Below are positions 17,573-24,851 of a stretch of DNA of 64,000 nt, piece after piece. The stretch is from Microbacterium sp. zg-B185 (GTDB taxonomy: Bacteria; Actinomycetota; Actinomycetes; Actinomycetales; Microbacteriaceae). How positions within the stretch are numbered: the stretch's first letter is position 1; every line of letters begins with the position of its first letter. Below the pieces are notes generated by a model, which was given only the letters and a program-made list of their open reading frames with translations, did no database searches and was not told the DNA's origin. Made by a program: the position numbers and the translations under genes. The stretch lies in contig NZ_CP126739.1 in assembly GCF_030246885.1 (NCBI RefSeq), positions 620,001 through 684,000 of the forward strand, written 5' to 3'.

Positions 17573-18607
17573 ATGGCGCGGGAGTGGGATGCCGATGTCC
17601 TGGGGGAGCCGTTCCGACAGCTGACCCTGGACCTCGGCGAGGACGACGAGGGACCCGTCGTCGCGACGCTCGTGCGCGCCCTCGCGCGTCGACCCGTTCT
17701 CGGCGGGATCCTCGGCGACCGCCGACCGCTGCACGACGTGGACGTGCTGTACGTGCACGGCTGGTCGGACTACTTCTTCCAGCGCAGCCTGGCCGCCTAC
17801 TGGACCGATCGCGGCGCAGACTTCTACGCGCTGGACCTGCGCAAGTACGGGCGCAGCATCCGTCCCGATCAGACGCCGGGGTACATCACCGACCTCGCCA
17901 CCTATGACGAGGACATCGCGGCGGCCCTCGCGGCAATGGGTCGCGCTCTGGATGCGCTCGCGTCTCCGCGCCGGCTCGTGCTGGTCGGCCACTCGACCGG
18001 CGGGCTCACCCTGAGCCTGTGGGCCGCGCGGCATCCCGGCGTGGCCAGTGCGCTGCTCCTGAACAGCCCCTGGCTGGAATTCCAGTTGAGCGCGATGACC
18101 CGCGTCGCAGTCGCCCCCATGATCGGGTTGCATGCCCGCCTGCGGCCGCTCGAGCCGCTGCCGCAGGTGGACACCGGCTTCTATTCGCGTGCGCAGCGCG
18201 AAGTGCGCGAGGCGCCGCTGGAGATCAACCCGGCCTGGCGCCCGGAGGTGTCGATGACAGTGCACGCGCCATGGCTGCACGCGATCCTGGCCGGTCATGC
18301 GCAAGTGGCGGCGGGGCTGGACATCGACGTTCCGGTCTGCGTCCTGCTCTCCGCGAGATCGGTCACCCCGACGCGCTGGTCGGAGGAGCTGACCCGTGCC
18401 GACACGGTTCTCGTGGTGGATGAGATCGCCCGCGCCGCACTGCATCTGGGCGCGTCGGTGACCGTCGAGCGGATCCGCGGCGCACTGCACGACGTCTTCC
18501 TGTCCCGTGCCGAGGCGCGCGATGAGGCGTACGAACGGCTGGACCGCTGGGTGATGGGATGCCTCGGCACCAGGCGGCTGCCGCTGTCGCCGGGCGCGTA
18601 CGTCTGA
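17573..18607 (+). CDS. Alpha/beta hydrolase, serine aminopeptidase S33-like
   Basis: The 344-residue hydrolase shows DVLYVHGWSDYFFQ (oxyanion loop), FYALDLRKYGRS, and the nucleophile elbow LVGHSTGGL. The acid is probably within LLSARSVTPTRWSEE, and the His in GALHDVFLSRAEARDEAY near the C-terminus. This arrangement resembles monoglyceride lipase and lysophospholipase-like S33 hydrolases. There is no signal peptide. The ATG at 17573 was preferred to GTG at 17567 because it is six bases from TAGGCT. Substrate unknown. Confidence 0.87.
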   Translation: MAREWDADVLGEPFRQLTLDLGEDDEGPVVATLVRALARRPVLGGILGDRRPLHDVDVLYVHGWSDYFFQRSLAAYWTDRGADFYALDLRKYGRSIRPDQTPGYITDLATYDEDIAAALAAMGRALDALASPRRLVLVGHSTGGLTLSLWAARHPGVASALLLNSPWLEFQLSAMTRVAVAPMIGLHARLRPLEPLPQVDTGFYSRAQREVREAPLEINPAWRPEVSMTVHAPWLHAILAGHAQVAAGLDIDVPVCVLLSARSVTPTRWSEELTRADTVLVVDEIARAALHLGASVTVERIRGALHDVFLSRAEARDEAYERLDRWVMGCLGTRRLPLSPGAYV

Positions 18608-18609
18608 GG

Positions 18610-19371
18610 TCAGTGCCTCCAGAATCGAGGCGGACCGGACGAGGGGCGACGCGGAATGTAACGTCGCCACGCGCTGCGGAAGGTCCACCAGCCGTAGCCG
18701 AAGTACGCCACGACGTAGATGAGTCCGACCGCGACGCCACCTGCGACCGCCCACCCCAGGGTGCCGCCGCTCGAGACGACGATCGCGCCGACGAGCAGTC
18801 CGCTCACGCACGCGTTGACCACGACCAGCAGCATGGCGGAACTGCCCACCAGAACGCTCACGCTCCGGGGCCGCAGGAACGCGTAGGTGTGCTTCATCGC
18901 CTCCTCGTCGTCATGGACGGATGCAAGGAAGTACTCCTCCACCGCGGGATCGAGGTCGACGTACGCGCCGCGCAGCCGGTTCATCGCGACGACGTACATC
19001 ATGTCCTCCTCGGCGACGTTTCCCACGCGCGTCTGCGTCATCAGCCCGATGACCACGAGGAAGCCCAGGATCGCGAGCGAGGCCCCGCCGAACCACCCCT
19101 CGAAACGGGATGCCTGACCCAGCAGTCCGATGGTCACCAGACCCGCCGAGACGAGGGTGAGGAAGATGGTGATGCGTGTGAGCACTTCGCTCTGCGCAGT
19201 GCTGCGCGCGGCCAGGAGGCCCCAGTGCTCGGTCGCGAGGATCTGCGCGCGACGGCCGAGTGCGGCATCCGATTCGCCCGGGGGGTCGACGTCCGGGTCC
19301 GCATCAGCCGGAGCGGAACGCTCACCCGAGCCGGGGACTTCCGACGCGTCCGCAGGTGGGGCCTCGCTCAT
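18610..19371 (-). CDS. Unknown four-helix membrane protein
   Basis: The protein has about 253 residues. The first 40 are acidic and Pro/Ala-rich (disordered), followed by RAQILATEHWGLLAARSTAQSE. Two close helices (ITIFLTLVSAGLVTIGLLG and ASLAILGFLVVIGLM) come next, then a soluble segment with MNRLRGAYVDLDPAVEEYF, and two more long hydrophobic helices before a basic tail. I do not recognise the family. The helix-hairpin, soluble and helix-hairpin plan loosely resembles SLATT-type membrane proteins, but no partner enzyme is adjacent. The start is ATG at 19371, or 19380 upstream. Confidence 0.72.
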   Translation of the reverse strand: MSEAPPADASEVPGSGERSAPADADPDVDPPGESDAALGRRAQILATEHWGLLAARSTAQSEVLTRITIFLTLVSAGLVTIGLLGQASRFEGWFGGASLAILGFLVVIGLMTQTRVGNVAEEDMMYVVAMNRLRGAYVDLDPAVEEYFLASVHDDEEAMKHTYAFLRPRSVSVLVGSSAMLLVVVNACVSGLLVGAIVVSSGGTLGWAVAGGVAVGLIYVVAYFGYGWWTFRSAWRRYIPRRPSSGPPRFWRH

Positions 19372-19906
19372 GCGTGACATTGTGCACCGCGCGCGTCCAC
19401 AGCGACAGGCCCGGGTGTGAGCACTGCTGCGCACAAGATCATGGGAGAAATGCGTGGCGCGCGGCGCGGAAACCCTTTAGGGTGCAGAAGGACCGGCACC
19501 ATTCGCCACCCGAGCGCATCACCTGCGCGGCGAAGCGGAACCAGCGGTTGCACGGTCGGGTTCCCTCGGAGAGACAGCCTCGCAGCTAGTCGTTCGATCT
19601 CCGGGGGAACCGCAATCACGCAGCATCCCGCACGCCATCCAGCGGGGAGATAGAGAACCCCGGAGCTGGGGGACGCCGGGGTTCTCTCTTCCGCTTACTG
19701 GGGGAGGAATCAGACTGGGAACCCGAATCCCGTCTGCTCCCGCGTCGGCGGGTGGTGCTTGCATGACCAAGCCTAGGAAATTCTGCGCGATCCGTATGTC
19801 GGCACTTCGGTGGACACGGCGAGCGATCGGCGTGCGCGCCCCTGCGGGTATCGCGGCGGCCGTCGGGGCGCAAGAGGGGAGACAGATCGGCGGTGCGCGC
19901 AGAAGC
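19372..19906. other. Long non-coding interval with several hairpins
   Basis: No convincing protein-coding frame is visible over this roughly 530-base interval. It contains four consecutive inverted repeats between 19472 and 19741, listed separately as a candidate structured RNA. The remaining sequence holds the upstream region of the acidic gene at 19907 and the divergent start of the membrane protein. Confidence 0.6.
19472..19741 (+). ncRNA. Candidate structured RNA (four successive hairpins)
   Basis: Inverted repeats seen by eye are: ACCC-TTTA-GGGT at 19472-19483; a 14-bp stem (one G-U pair) between 19559-19572 and 19598-19611; a perfect 12-bp stem between 19652-19663 and 19676-19687; and a compound stem 19702-19706/19737-19741 enclosing 19711-19720/19728-19736 with one bulged base. 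I could not match it to tmRNA, RNase P, SRP RNA or a known riboswitch by conserved motifs. The strand is a guess; the 12-bp hairpin could also act as a terminator. Confidence 0.4.
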
Positions 19907-20257
19907 ATGAACATCATGAGCACACCCACCGGCGACTCCGCCGAGACTGCCGATCCCACCACCAGCGTTCAGCCGCTGCGCGACGAGGACACCTCGATCG
20001 AGCCGGACCCGACCCGGGATCCCGCGCAGGCGGAGTGGGATCGCACCATCGCCCTGGACGAGGGCGCAGATCCGGAGGAGCTCGACGCGGCGACGGCGAC
20101 CGGAGCGGACCCGGCCGAGATCCGCACCGACGAGGACCAGATTCCAGCCCCCGATCTGCCGCGCGAGGCAATACAGCCCGAGTCGCAGGGGGACAGCCCC
20201 ATCGAGGCGGCGTTGGGCGAGGACGGACAAGGGGACCTCGCACCGGAGGACCTCTGA
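19907..20257 (+). CDS. Small acidic protein of unknown function
   Basis: This predicted 116-residue protein (ATG 19907 or 19916) is strongly acidic and probably disordered. It is rich in Asp, Glu, Pro and Ala, with repeated short acidic clusters and the segment DPAQAEWDRTIALDEGADPEE. It has no signal peptide or hydrophobic helix. I do not recognise a family. The open frame continues upstream to 19763, but the added residues are basic and look non-coding. The AEWDRTIALDEG segment gives it more the look of a real gene than of random open frame. Confidence 0.55.
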   Translation: MNIMSTPTGDSAETADPTTSVQPLRDEDTSIEPDPTRDPAQAEWDRTIALDEGADPEELDAATATGADPAEIRTDEDQIPAPDLPREAIQPESQGDSPIEAALGEDGQGDLAPEDL

Positions 20258-20429
20258 GGCAGCTCCGTCTCGGCGGCGCAGAACGGCATTCGTGCTCGAC
20301 GACCACGACGAGCGCATCCGAATACAGTGACCGCGGACAACGTCGGTGCGAACGCGGTCGAGGCTCGGCAGTGCCATCGACGGCGCGCCCGCGCCGGCGT
20401 ACGCTGACGCTCATCGATCAGGAGGGGTC

Positions 20430-20894
20430 GTGAGAAAGCGCCGCACACCGAGCGCGATCAGCGAAGAGGAGCAGATCGCCCGGTACGCGTATGTCCTGGG
20501 GAATGTCCCCGCGAGCGTCGCCGACCGAGCGTACGCGGCCGCCTTCACTCGGCTCTCCGCTGGCCAGCGGCAGGAGATCGTCGATGACCTGCGCTCGCAG
20601 CTGCCCGTCGCCCCGCAGGAACCGGCATCCGAGGACCCGGTGGAATTCGCCGTGCTGATGCGCGATCTGCACGCGCGCAGCGCCCTGGTCCGCATCCCCG
20701 GAGCCGCCACCCTCGCGGCAGAGTTCGTCGCGAGCCCTCCGATCGCCGCCTATTTCACGGTCGGCGCAGGGTCGGTGACGATGGACCAGCAGCCGCCATG
20801 GATACATGACCTCGCCGGTCACGACACCGCGCCGATCGATGGCGGAAGAATGCATCATCGCCGTGGGGCAGACTCCGGCGAGTGGTACGCCTGA
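20430..20894 (+). CDS. Hypothetical protein
   Basis: The 154-residue protein starts at GTG 20430 after a strong AGGAGG site (20420-20425) four bases upstream. The N-terminal part has ISEEEQIARYAYVLGNVPASVADRAYAAAF and LSAGQRQEIVDDLRSQLP, which looks like a folded helical domain. The C-terminal part has a PGAATLAAEFVASPPIAAYFTVGAGSV stretch that is hydrophobic but probably not a membrane helix. Family not recognised. It is in the same direction as the acidic gene before it, 172 bases away. Confidence 0.62.
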   Translation: MRKRRTPSAISEEEQIARYAYVLGNVPASVADRAYAAAFTRLSAGQRQEIVDDLRSQLPVAPQEPASEDPVEFAVLMRDLHARSALVRIPGAATLAAEFVASPPIAAYFTVGAGSVTMDQQPPWIHDLAGHDTAPIDGGRMHHRRGADSGEWYA

Positions 20895-21044
20895 ACCCGC
20901 TTCCGGCCGCGCGTCGGTCCCGTCCTGGACTGATGCGGACGGATGCTCCGGCTCATCAACATCTGGCGCGCGGAGGAAGTCGATGATCAGGTCGGCCGGC
21001 ACCGATCATGGCCCCCAGCCCATGGGCTGCCGTGGCGGCCTGCG

Positions 21045-21533
21045 CTACCGGTAGTTGATGAACTGCAGGTCGACGTCCAGGTCGGCTGCCTTGAGGACGC
21101 GGATGACCTCCTGGAGGTCATCGCGACTCTTGGACTGAACGCGCAGCTCGTCGCCCTGAATCTGCGATTTCACGCCCTTGGGTGCCTCGTCGCGGATGAT
21201 CTTGCCGATCTTCTTCGCGTTCTCCTGGGAGATGCCGTCCTTGATGGTGGACGTGATGCGGTACTCCTTGCCGCTGGCGAACGGCTCACCGGACTCGAGG
21301 CTCTTCAGCGAGATGCCGCGTTTGATGAGCTTAGACTGGAACACGTCGAGCACAGCTTTGGCCCGCTCTTCGGAGTTCGCCTTGATCAGCACGGATTCGC
21401 CGCTCCACTCGATGGAGGCGCCGGTGCCCTTGAAGTCGTAGCGCTGCTCGATCTCTTTGCGGGCCTGGTTGAGGGCGTTCTCCGCCTCCTGGTGGTCGAC
21501 TTTGCTCACGATGTCGAAGGATGAATCAGCCAT
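21045..21533 (-). CDS. YajQ family nucleotide-binding protein
   Basis: This 162-residue protein matches YajQ along its whole length: [20 protein letters not shown] at the start, [30 protein letters not shown], and [24 protein letters not shown] to a closing FINYR. Members have a two-domain ferredoxin-like fold; some bind cyclic di-GMP, others nucleic acid or tRNA. The role in actinobacteria is not established. ATG at 21533 follows TAGACT by seven bases. Confidence 0.95.
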   Translation of the reverse strand: MADSSFDIVSKVDHQEAENALNQARKEIEQRYDFKGTGASIEWSGESVLIKANSEERAKAVLDVFQSKLIKRGISLKSLESGEPFASGKEYRITSTIKDGISQENAKKIGKIIRDEAPKGVKSQIQGDELRVQSKSRDDLQEVIRVLKAADLDVDLQFINYR

Positions 21534-21540
21534 GCGCGGA

Positions 21541-21546
21541 AGTCTA
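21541..21546 (-). promoter_or_regulatory. -10 hexamer TAGACT, yajQ
   Basis: Minus-strand TAGACT is seven bases before the ATG at 21533; probable leaderless start. Confidence 0.55.
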
Positions 21547-21687
21547 TCGGGGCTTGCCGGACCAGCTCAGGATCCGCTGCCGCTGAGCGCCCTCCGCGCT
21601 CGCCGATCGCGCGCGGGCGGCGCGCGGCGGGGGTGGTGCCGGCATCCGCTCTTCGTAGACTGGCGGGGACAGCGGCGAGGAGGTCCG

Positions 21688-22188
21688 ATGCGCCAGTTGA
21701 CCGAAGATGACATCCGTGGGGCGCTCGCGAACGCGGGTGACGACGAGCTGCGCCTCCTGACCCTTCCCCCCGATTTCGTGCTGACCGATTGGGACCACCT
21801 CGACTTCCTGGCGTGGCGCGACCCGCGGACCAAGGGCCGGGGATACCTCATCGCCGAGGTCGGCGACGAGCCGATCGGCGTCGTCCTGCGGGCCGCCGAG
21901 GGCACCGCGCGGGTCAGCTCCGCGCTGTGCAACCTCTGCCACACCATGCAACCCGCCGACCAGGTCTCCCTCTTCTCGGCGCGCAAGGCCGGTCGGGCGG
22001 GTCAGAACGGAGACACCGTGGGAACGTACATCTGCACCGACCTCTCCTGCCACGAGAACGTCCGCCTCGCCGCGCCGCTGGCGCCGAACGAGGTGCGAGC
22101 GAGCGTCGACGCCAAGATCGACGGCACTCGCCGGCGTGCGGAGGCGTTCGTCGAGCGCATCCTCGAGTCGGCCCGGGCCGACGCGTGA
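21688..22188 (+). CDS. FBP-type treble-clef zinc-finger protein (FusB-related)
   Basis: The 166-residue protein has a C-terminal zinc finger with the pairs CNLC and CTDLSCHENVR, the FBP_C treble clef that is also present in FusB/FusC-type EF-G-binding proteins. The middle segment DFLAWRDPRTKGRGYLIAEVGDEPIGVVLR fits this family. FusB proteins rescue EF-G stalled by fusidic acid; whether this member binds EF-G is unproven. The ATG at 21688 has a GAGGAGG site about six bases upstream. Its TGA overlaps the GTG of the following kinase gene by four bases. Confidence 0.85.
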   Translation: MRQLTEDDIRGALANAGDDELRLLTLPPDFVLTDWDHLDFLAWRDPRTKGRGYLIAEVGDEPIGVVLRAAEGTARVSSALCNLCHTMQPADQVSLFSARKAGRAGQNGDTVGTYICTDLSCHENVRLAAPLAPNEVRASVDAKIDGTRRRAEAFVERILESARADA

Positions 22189-23102
22189 GCGCCCGTGTGG
22201 TGGTGATCGGGGACGCGCTCATCGACGAGCTGCGCGACGATCGTGGTGTCCGGGAGTTCGTCGGCGGGGCCGCGCTCAACGTGGCGGTCGGATTGACCCG
22301 TCTCAGCGTTCCGACCACTCTGATCGCCATGGTCGGGGACGACGAGGCCGGAGCCCACATCCGCACCTACCTCGCCGACTACGGCGTCGAGCTGATCGCG
22401 TCACCGTCCGCTCACGGTTCGTCGCGGGCGGTCAGCACGCGCAACGCGACGGGGGAGCCGGTCTACGAGTTCAACGCCGCGGCGCAGGCGCGGTCCATCA
22501 CGTTCGGCGAGGCGGAGCGTGCGGCGATCGATGCCGCCGCCCTGGTCGCCGTCAGCTGCTTCCCCTTCGACGACGCGGCGCAGACCGGGCGCTTCGCCGA
22601 AGCGGTCCACGCATCCTCGGCGATCCTGGCGATCGACCCGAACCCGAGGGCCGGCATGCTCGCCGATCGGGAGCAGTTCGTGCGCGGCTTCGAGCGACTG
22701 GCGTCCCGAGCAGCGCTGGTCAAGGTGGGCGAGGACGACGCCACGCTCCTCTACGACCAGCCGCTCGATGCCTTGCGCGCGCGTCTGCTGGATCTTGGCG
22801 CCGCCGCCGTGCTCGCGACCGAAGGCAGCGCGGGGGCGACGATCGAGGCCGGAGACACCGTCGTGACGCGGCCGATCTCCGACCTGCCCGGACGGATCGT
22901 GGACACGATGGGTGCCGGGGACGCTGCGTTCGCCGCGGCCATTGCGGCGCTCGTAGACGAAGCGCCCGCGGACGAGGACGAGTGGGGGGCGATCCTGGAG
23001 CGGGCGATGGACGTCGCGGCCGCGACATGCCGATACGAAGGCGCGCTGCTGAGACTTCCGGAGTCGTTGTCCGCCGTGGATATGGACGCGATCGGCACCT
23101 GA
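22185..23102 (+). CDS. PfkB-family carbohydrate kinase
   Basis: The 305-residue ribokinase-fold protein begins VVVIGDALIDELRD and has the sugar-binding segment EFVGGAALNVAVGLTRL and the catalytic anion-hole motif DTMGAGDAAFAAA near residue 243. The DPNPRAGML segment is seen in fructokinase-like members. It phosphorylates a sugar or nucleoside with ATP; the exact substrate is unclear, with fructose most similar. GTG at 22185 overlaps the previous TGA (GTGA), so it is coupled to the FBP zinc-finger gene. Confidence 0.88.
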   Translation: MSARVVVIGDALIDELRDDRGVREFVGGAALNVAVGLTRLSVPTTLIAMVGDDEAGAHIRTYLADYGVELIASPSAHGSSRAVSTRNATGEPVYEFNAAAQARSITFGEAERAAIDAAALVAVSCFPFDDAAQTGRFAEAVHASSAILAIDPNPRAGMLADREQFVRGFERLASRAALVKVGEDDATLLYDQPLDALRARLLDLGAAAVLATEGSAGATIEAGDTVVTRPISDLPGRIVDTMGAGDAAFAAAIAALVDEAPADEDEWGAILERAMDVAAATCRYEGALLRLPESLSAVDMDAIGT

Positions 23103-23224
23103 ACCGTGCCCGCTCGCACGCACGGACGAACGGCGGGATGCTGTCGCCGGGGTCGTTGAGACTTCGACGGCTGTCCGCGCAGCGTGTCCGGGGGCCTGGA
23201 TTTTCGTGGTGCGCGTCAGACGCG

Positions 23225-23230
23225 TAGGAT
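23225..23230 (+). promoter_or_regulatory. Probable -10 hexamer for tRNA-Tyr
   Basis: TAGGAT lies about 50 bases before the tRNA 5' end, in a region without a protein-coding frame. The -35 element is not clear. Confidence 0.4.
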
Positions 23231-23279
23231 GGGTGCTCGCGCCTTCGGTCGACTGGAAAAGCCGGACGGATGCGCGCCT

Positions 23280-23361
23280 GGCGAGTTACCCAAGCGGCCA
23301 AAGGGATCTGACTGTAAATCAGCCGGCGTAGCCTTCGGGGGTTCGAATCCCTCACTCGCCA
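23280..23361 (+). tRNA. tRNA-Tyr (anticodon GTA)
   Basis: The acceptor strands GGCGAGT and ACTCGCC pair fully. The anticodon loop is ACTGTAAAT with GTA at its centre. A long variable arm (CCGGCGTAGCCTTCGG region) marks a class II tRNA, as expected for bacterial tRNA-Tyr. The T-loop is GGTTCGAATCC. No CCA is encoded. The last twelve bases of the gene are part of a 14-bp direct repeat created by the adjoining IS element. Confidence 0.96.
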
Positions 23362-23363
23362 CG
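23350..23363 (+). repeat. Direct repeat, left copy (14 bp)
   Basis: CCTCACTCGCCACG includes the 3' end of tRNA-Tyr and recurs exactly at 24656-24669. Bases on either side differ, so the repeat is exactly 14 bp, within the 4-15 bp range reported for IS481-family target duplications. Confidence 0.85.
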
Positions 23364-23366
23364 TGT

Positions 23367-23405
23367 GATGTCTCGCGACATATGTCTCATATGTCGCGAG
23401 ACATC
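23367..23405. terminator. 18-bp perfect palindrome at IS left end
   Basis: GATGTCTCGCGACATATG at 23367-23384 is perfectly complementary to 23388-23405 with a 3-base loop. It sits just after the transposase stop and just after tRNA-Tyr, so it could stop transcription from either side or form part of the transposase-binding end. Confidence 0.55.
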
Positions 23406-23407
23406 TG

Positions 23408-24583
23408 TCATTTGTGGGGCCAGCGGCCGGGTGGGGTGAGTTGGTTGCGCCAGTAGCCCTGGGCGGGGTTTATGTGGTGTTCGCTGAGGATTTCGCCGGT
23501 TTCGAGGTGGGTCACGGTGACGGTGGTTTCGTCGCTGATCGCGAGGATGCGTTTGCCGGTGTGGTGTCGTCCGATGCCGAGGTGGTGCATGCGGCCGGCG
23601 CGTCGGATGCTGACGTGGCCGTCGGTGTCGACGCGGTCGTAGCGCAGCCGGTATCGGTCGGGCAGTCGTCCCTCGGCAGGGAGCGCTTTGGCGGTCGCTG
23701 CGTATGCCTGTGAGGGAGTTGCGCGATCCAGGGCTCGGTGCGGGCGGTGGTTGTTGTATGCGACGCGGAACCGGTCCAGCTGTGCTTGGAGCTCGAGGAT
23801 CGTGGTCGCGGTGGGCTGCTGGGCGAGCCAGCGCTTCTGGGTCTGATGGAACCGTTCGATCTTGCCCTGGGTCTGCGGGTGTCCGGGTGAGCCGTTCTTC
23901 TGCTTGACCCCGAGGACGGGCAGGAGGTGTTCGAACGCGTTGCGTCCTCCGCCGAACCGTGCCGTATAGACCCTGCCGTTGTCGGTGAGAGTCGAGGCGG
24001 GGATCCCGTGTTTGTCGGTCGCAGTCAGGAACGTGGTCACGACATCGTCACCGGTGACGGGGGTGTGGGCGGTGCAGGACAGCAGGAGCCGGGAGTGGTC
24101 ATCGAGCCAGTTCAGGATCTCCATGTCGGTTCCGTCGTTCAGGCGCCAGTGGGTGAAGTCGGATTGCCAGGTCTCGTTCGGTTGGGCGGCTTCGAACCGG
24201 ACGTACGAGGAACGCGGGCGCTTACGCGGCTCCGGGGTGATCAGCCCTGCTCGAGTCAGGATGCGGTGGATCGTCGCGTGTGACGGGGCGTGCAACCCTT
24301 CGCGGTCCAGATGCCAGGAGATCGTGACCGGCCCGGCATCGAACCCGCGAGCGATCAGTTCAGCGCGGAGCTGTACGACGCGTTCGACAACCTCGGGGGG
24401 TGTCGCGTGCGGATTCGTCTTCGGTCGCCGCGACTGCGGATCGACGGCGTCGATACCGTCCTCCCGGTAACGGGCCAGCAACCGATGAAGCTGCCTCCGC
24501 GACAACCCATACTGCTCGGCCGCCGCGGCCACGGTGAGCTGCCCAGCGACGATCTTCAAGACCACGACCCGATGCTTCGACAT
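23408..24583 (-). CDS. IS481-family transposase
   Basis: The 391-residue transposase has an N-terminal helix-turn-helix region (VAAAAEQYGLSRRQLHRLLARY, residues of about 17-38) and a second winged-helix segment. The rve/DDE domain follows, with Asp in TWQSDFTHW, Asp in TLTDNGRVYT and Glu in GKIERFHQTQK, in the spacing expected for IS481. The C-terminal region continues through HRPHRALDRATPSQAY to a beta-rich tail. No frameshift or stop interrupts it. It inserts and excises the element carrying it. Confidence 0.95.
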   Translation of the reverse strand: MSKHRVVVLKIVAGQLTVAAAAEQYGLSRRQLHRLLARYREDGIDAVDPQSRRPKTNPHATPPEVVERVVQLRAELIARGFDAGPVTISWHLDREGLHAPSHATIHRILTRAGLITPEPRKRPRSSYVRFEAAQPNETWQSDFTHWRLNDGTDMEILNWLDDHSRLLLSCTAHTPVTGDDVVTTFLTATDKHGIPASTLTDNGRVYTARFGGGRNAFEHLLPVLGVKQKNGSPGHPQTQGKIERFHQTQKRWLAQQPTATTILELQAQLDRFRVAYNNHRPHRALDRATPSQAYAATAKALPAEGRLPDRYRLRYDRVDTDGHVSIRRAGRMHHLGIGRHHTGKRILAISDETTVTVTHLETGEILSEHHINPAQGYWRNQLTPPGRWPHK

Positions 24584-24655
24584 GCATCGGACTGTGACCT
24601 ATGACCCGAGACATGAGCGACACATCACCTGTGACATATGTCGTGAACCCAGGCA

Positions 24656-24669
24656 CCTCACTCGCCACG
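24656..24669 (+). repeat. Direct repeat, right copy (14 bp)
   Basis: This is an exact copy of 23350-23363 on the far side of the IS, next to the tRNA terminator. It shows that tRNA-Tyr and this terminator were contiguous before insertion. Confidence 0.85.
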
Positions 24670-24670
24670 G

Positions 24671-24709
24671 AACGAACAAAGCGCCCCCTTGTGGGGCGCT
24701 TTGTTCGTT
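24671..24709 (+). terminator. Original tRNA-Tyr terminator, displaced by the IS
   Basis: A perfect 17-bp stem joins 24671-24687 and 24693-24709 around a CTTGT loop, and the second arm ends in TTTGTTCGTT. Now 1.3 kb from tRNA-Tyr, it would have followed the tRNA by ten bases before the IS arrived. Confidence 0.8.
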
Positions 24710-24736
24710 GGTCGACGGAGCGGGACTCGAACCGCG
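24709..24736 (-). other. tRNA 3'-end-like fragment
   Basis: On the minus strand CGCGGTTCGAGTCCCGC is followed by TCCGTCGACCA, resembling a T-arm, acceptor strand and CCA. One missing G spoils the T-stem and no matching 5' half is visible, so it is at most a remnant. It abuts the terminator hairpin. It may be chance. Confidence 0.25.
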
Positions 24737-24851
24737 CGCGGGCGCTGCGTAGCACTCGCCGGCGCCAGTGGCAACCCTGCCCATCCTCTCGAGGTGCCCG
24801 ACGCCCTGCGACGTACGATGAGGCGATCTCACCGATCAAGGGAGCACGAAG

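Larger units (their letters stand above)
23364..24655. mobile_element. IS481-family insertion sequence (1292 bp)
   Basis: The element is bounded by the 14-bp direct repeats and encodes one IS481-type transposase on the minus strand. The ends read TGTGATG on the left and, inverted, TGCCTGG on the right. From base 14 of each end both share GACATATGTC, so the imperfect inverted repeats are in register. It separates tRNA-Tyr from the terminator at 24671. The transposase is full-length, so the element may still be active. Confidence 0.88.

Noticed and set aside
19417..19653. 78-residue plus-strand open frame in the hairpin region
   Set aside because: Basic, motif-free and overlapping two strong hairpins; no ribosome-binding site.
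23350..24669. Phage or integrative-element attachment sites at tRNA-Tyr
   Set aside because: The direct repeats fit att sites in position, but the only gene between is an IS481 transposase; no integrase is present and the 14-bp length fits an IS target duplication.
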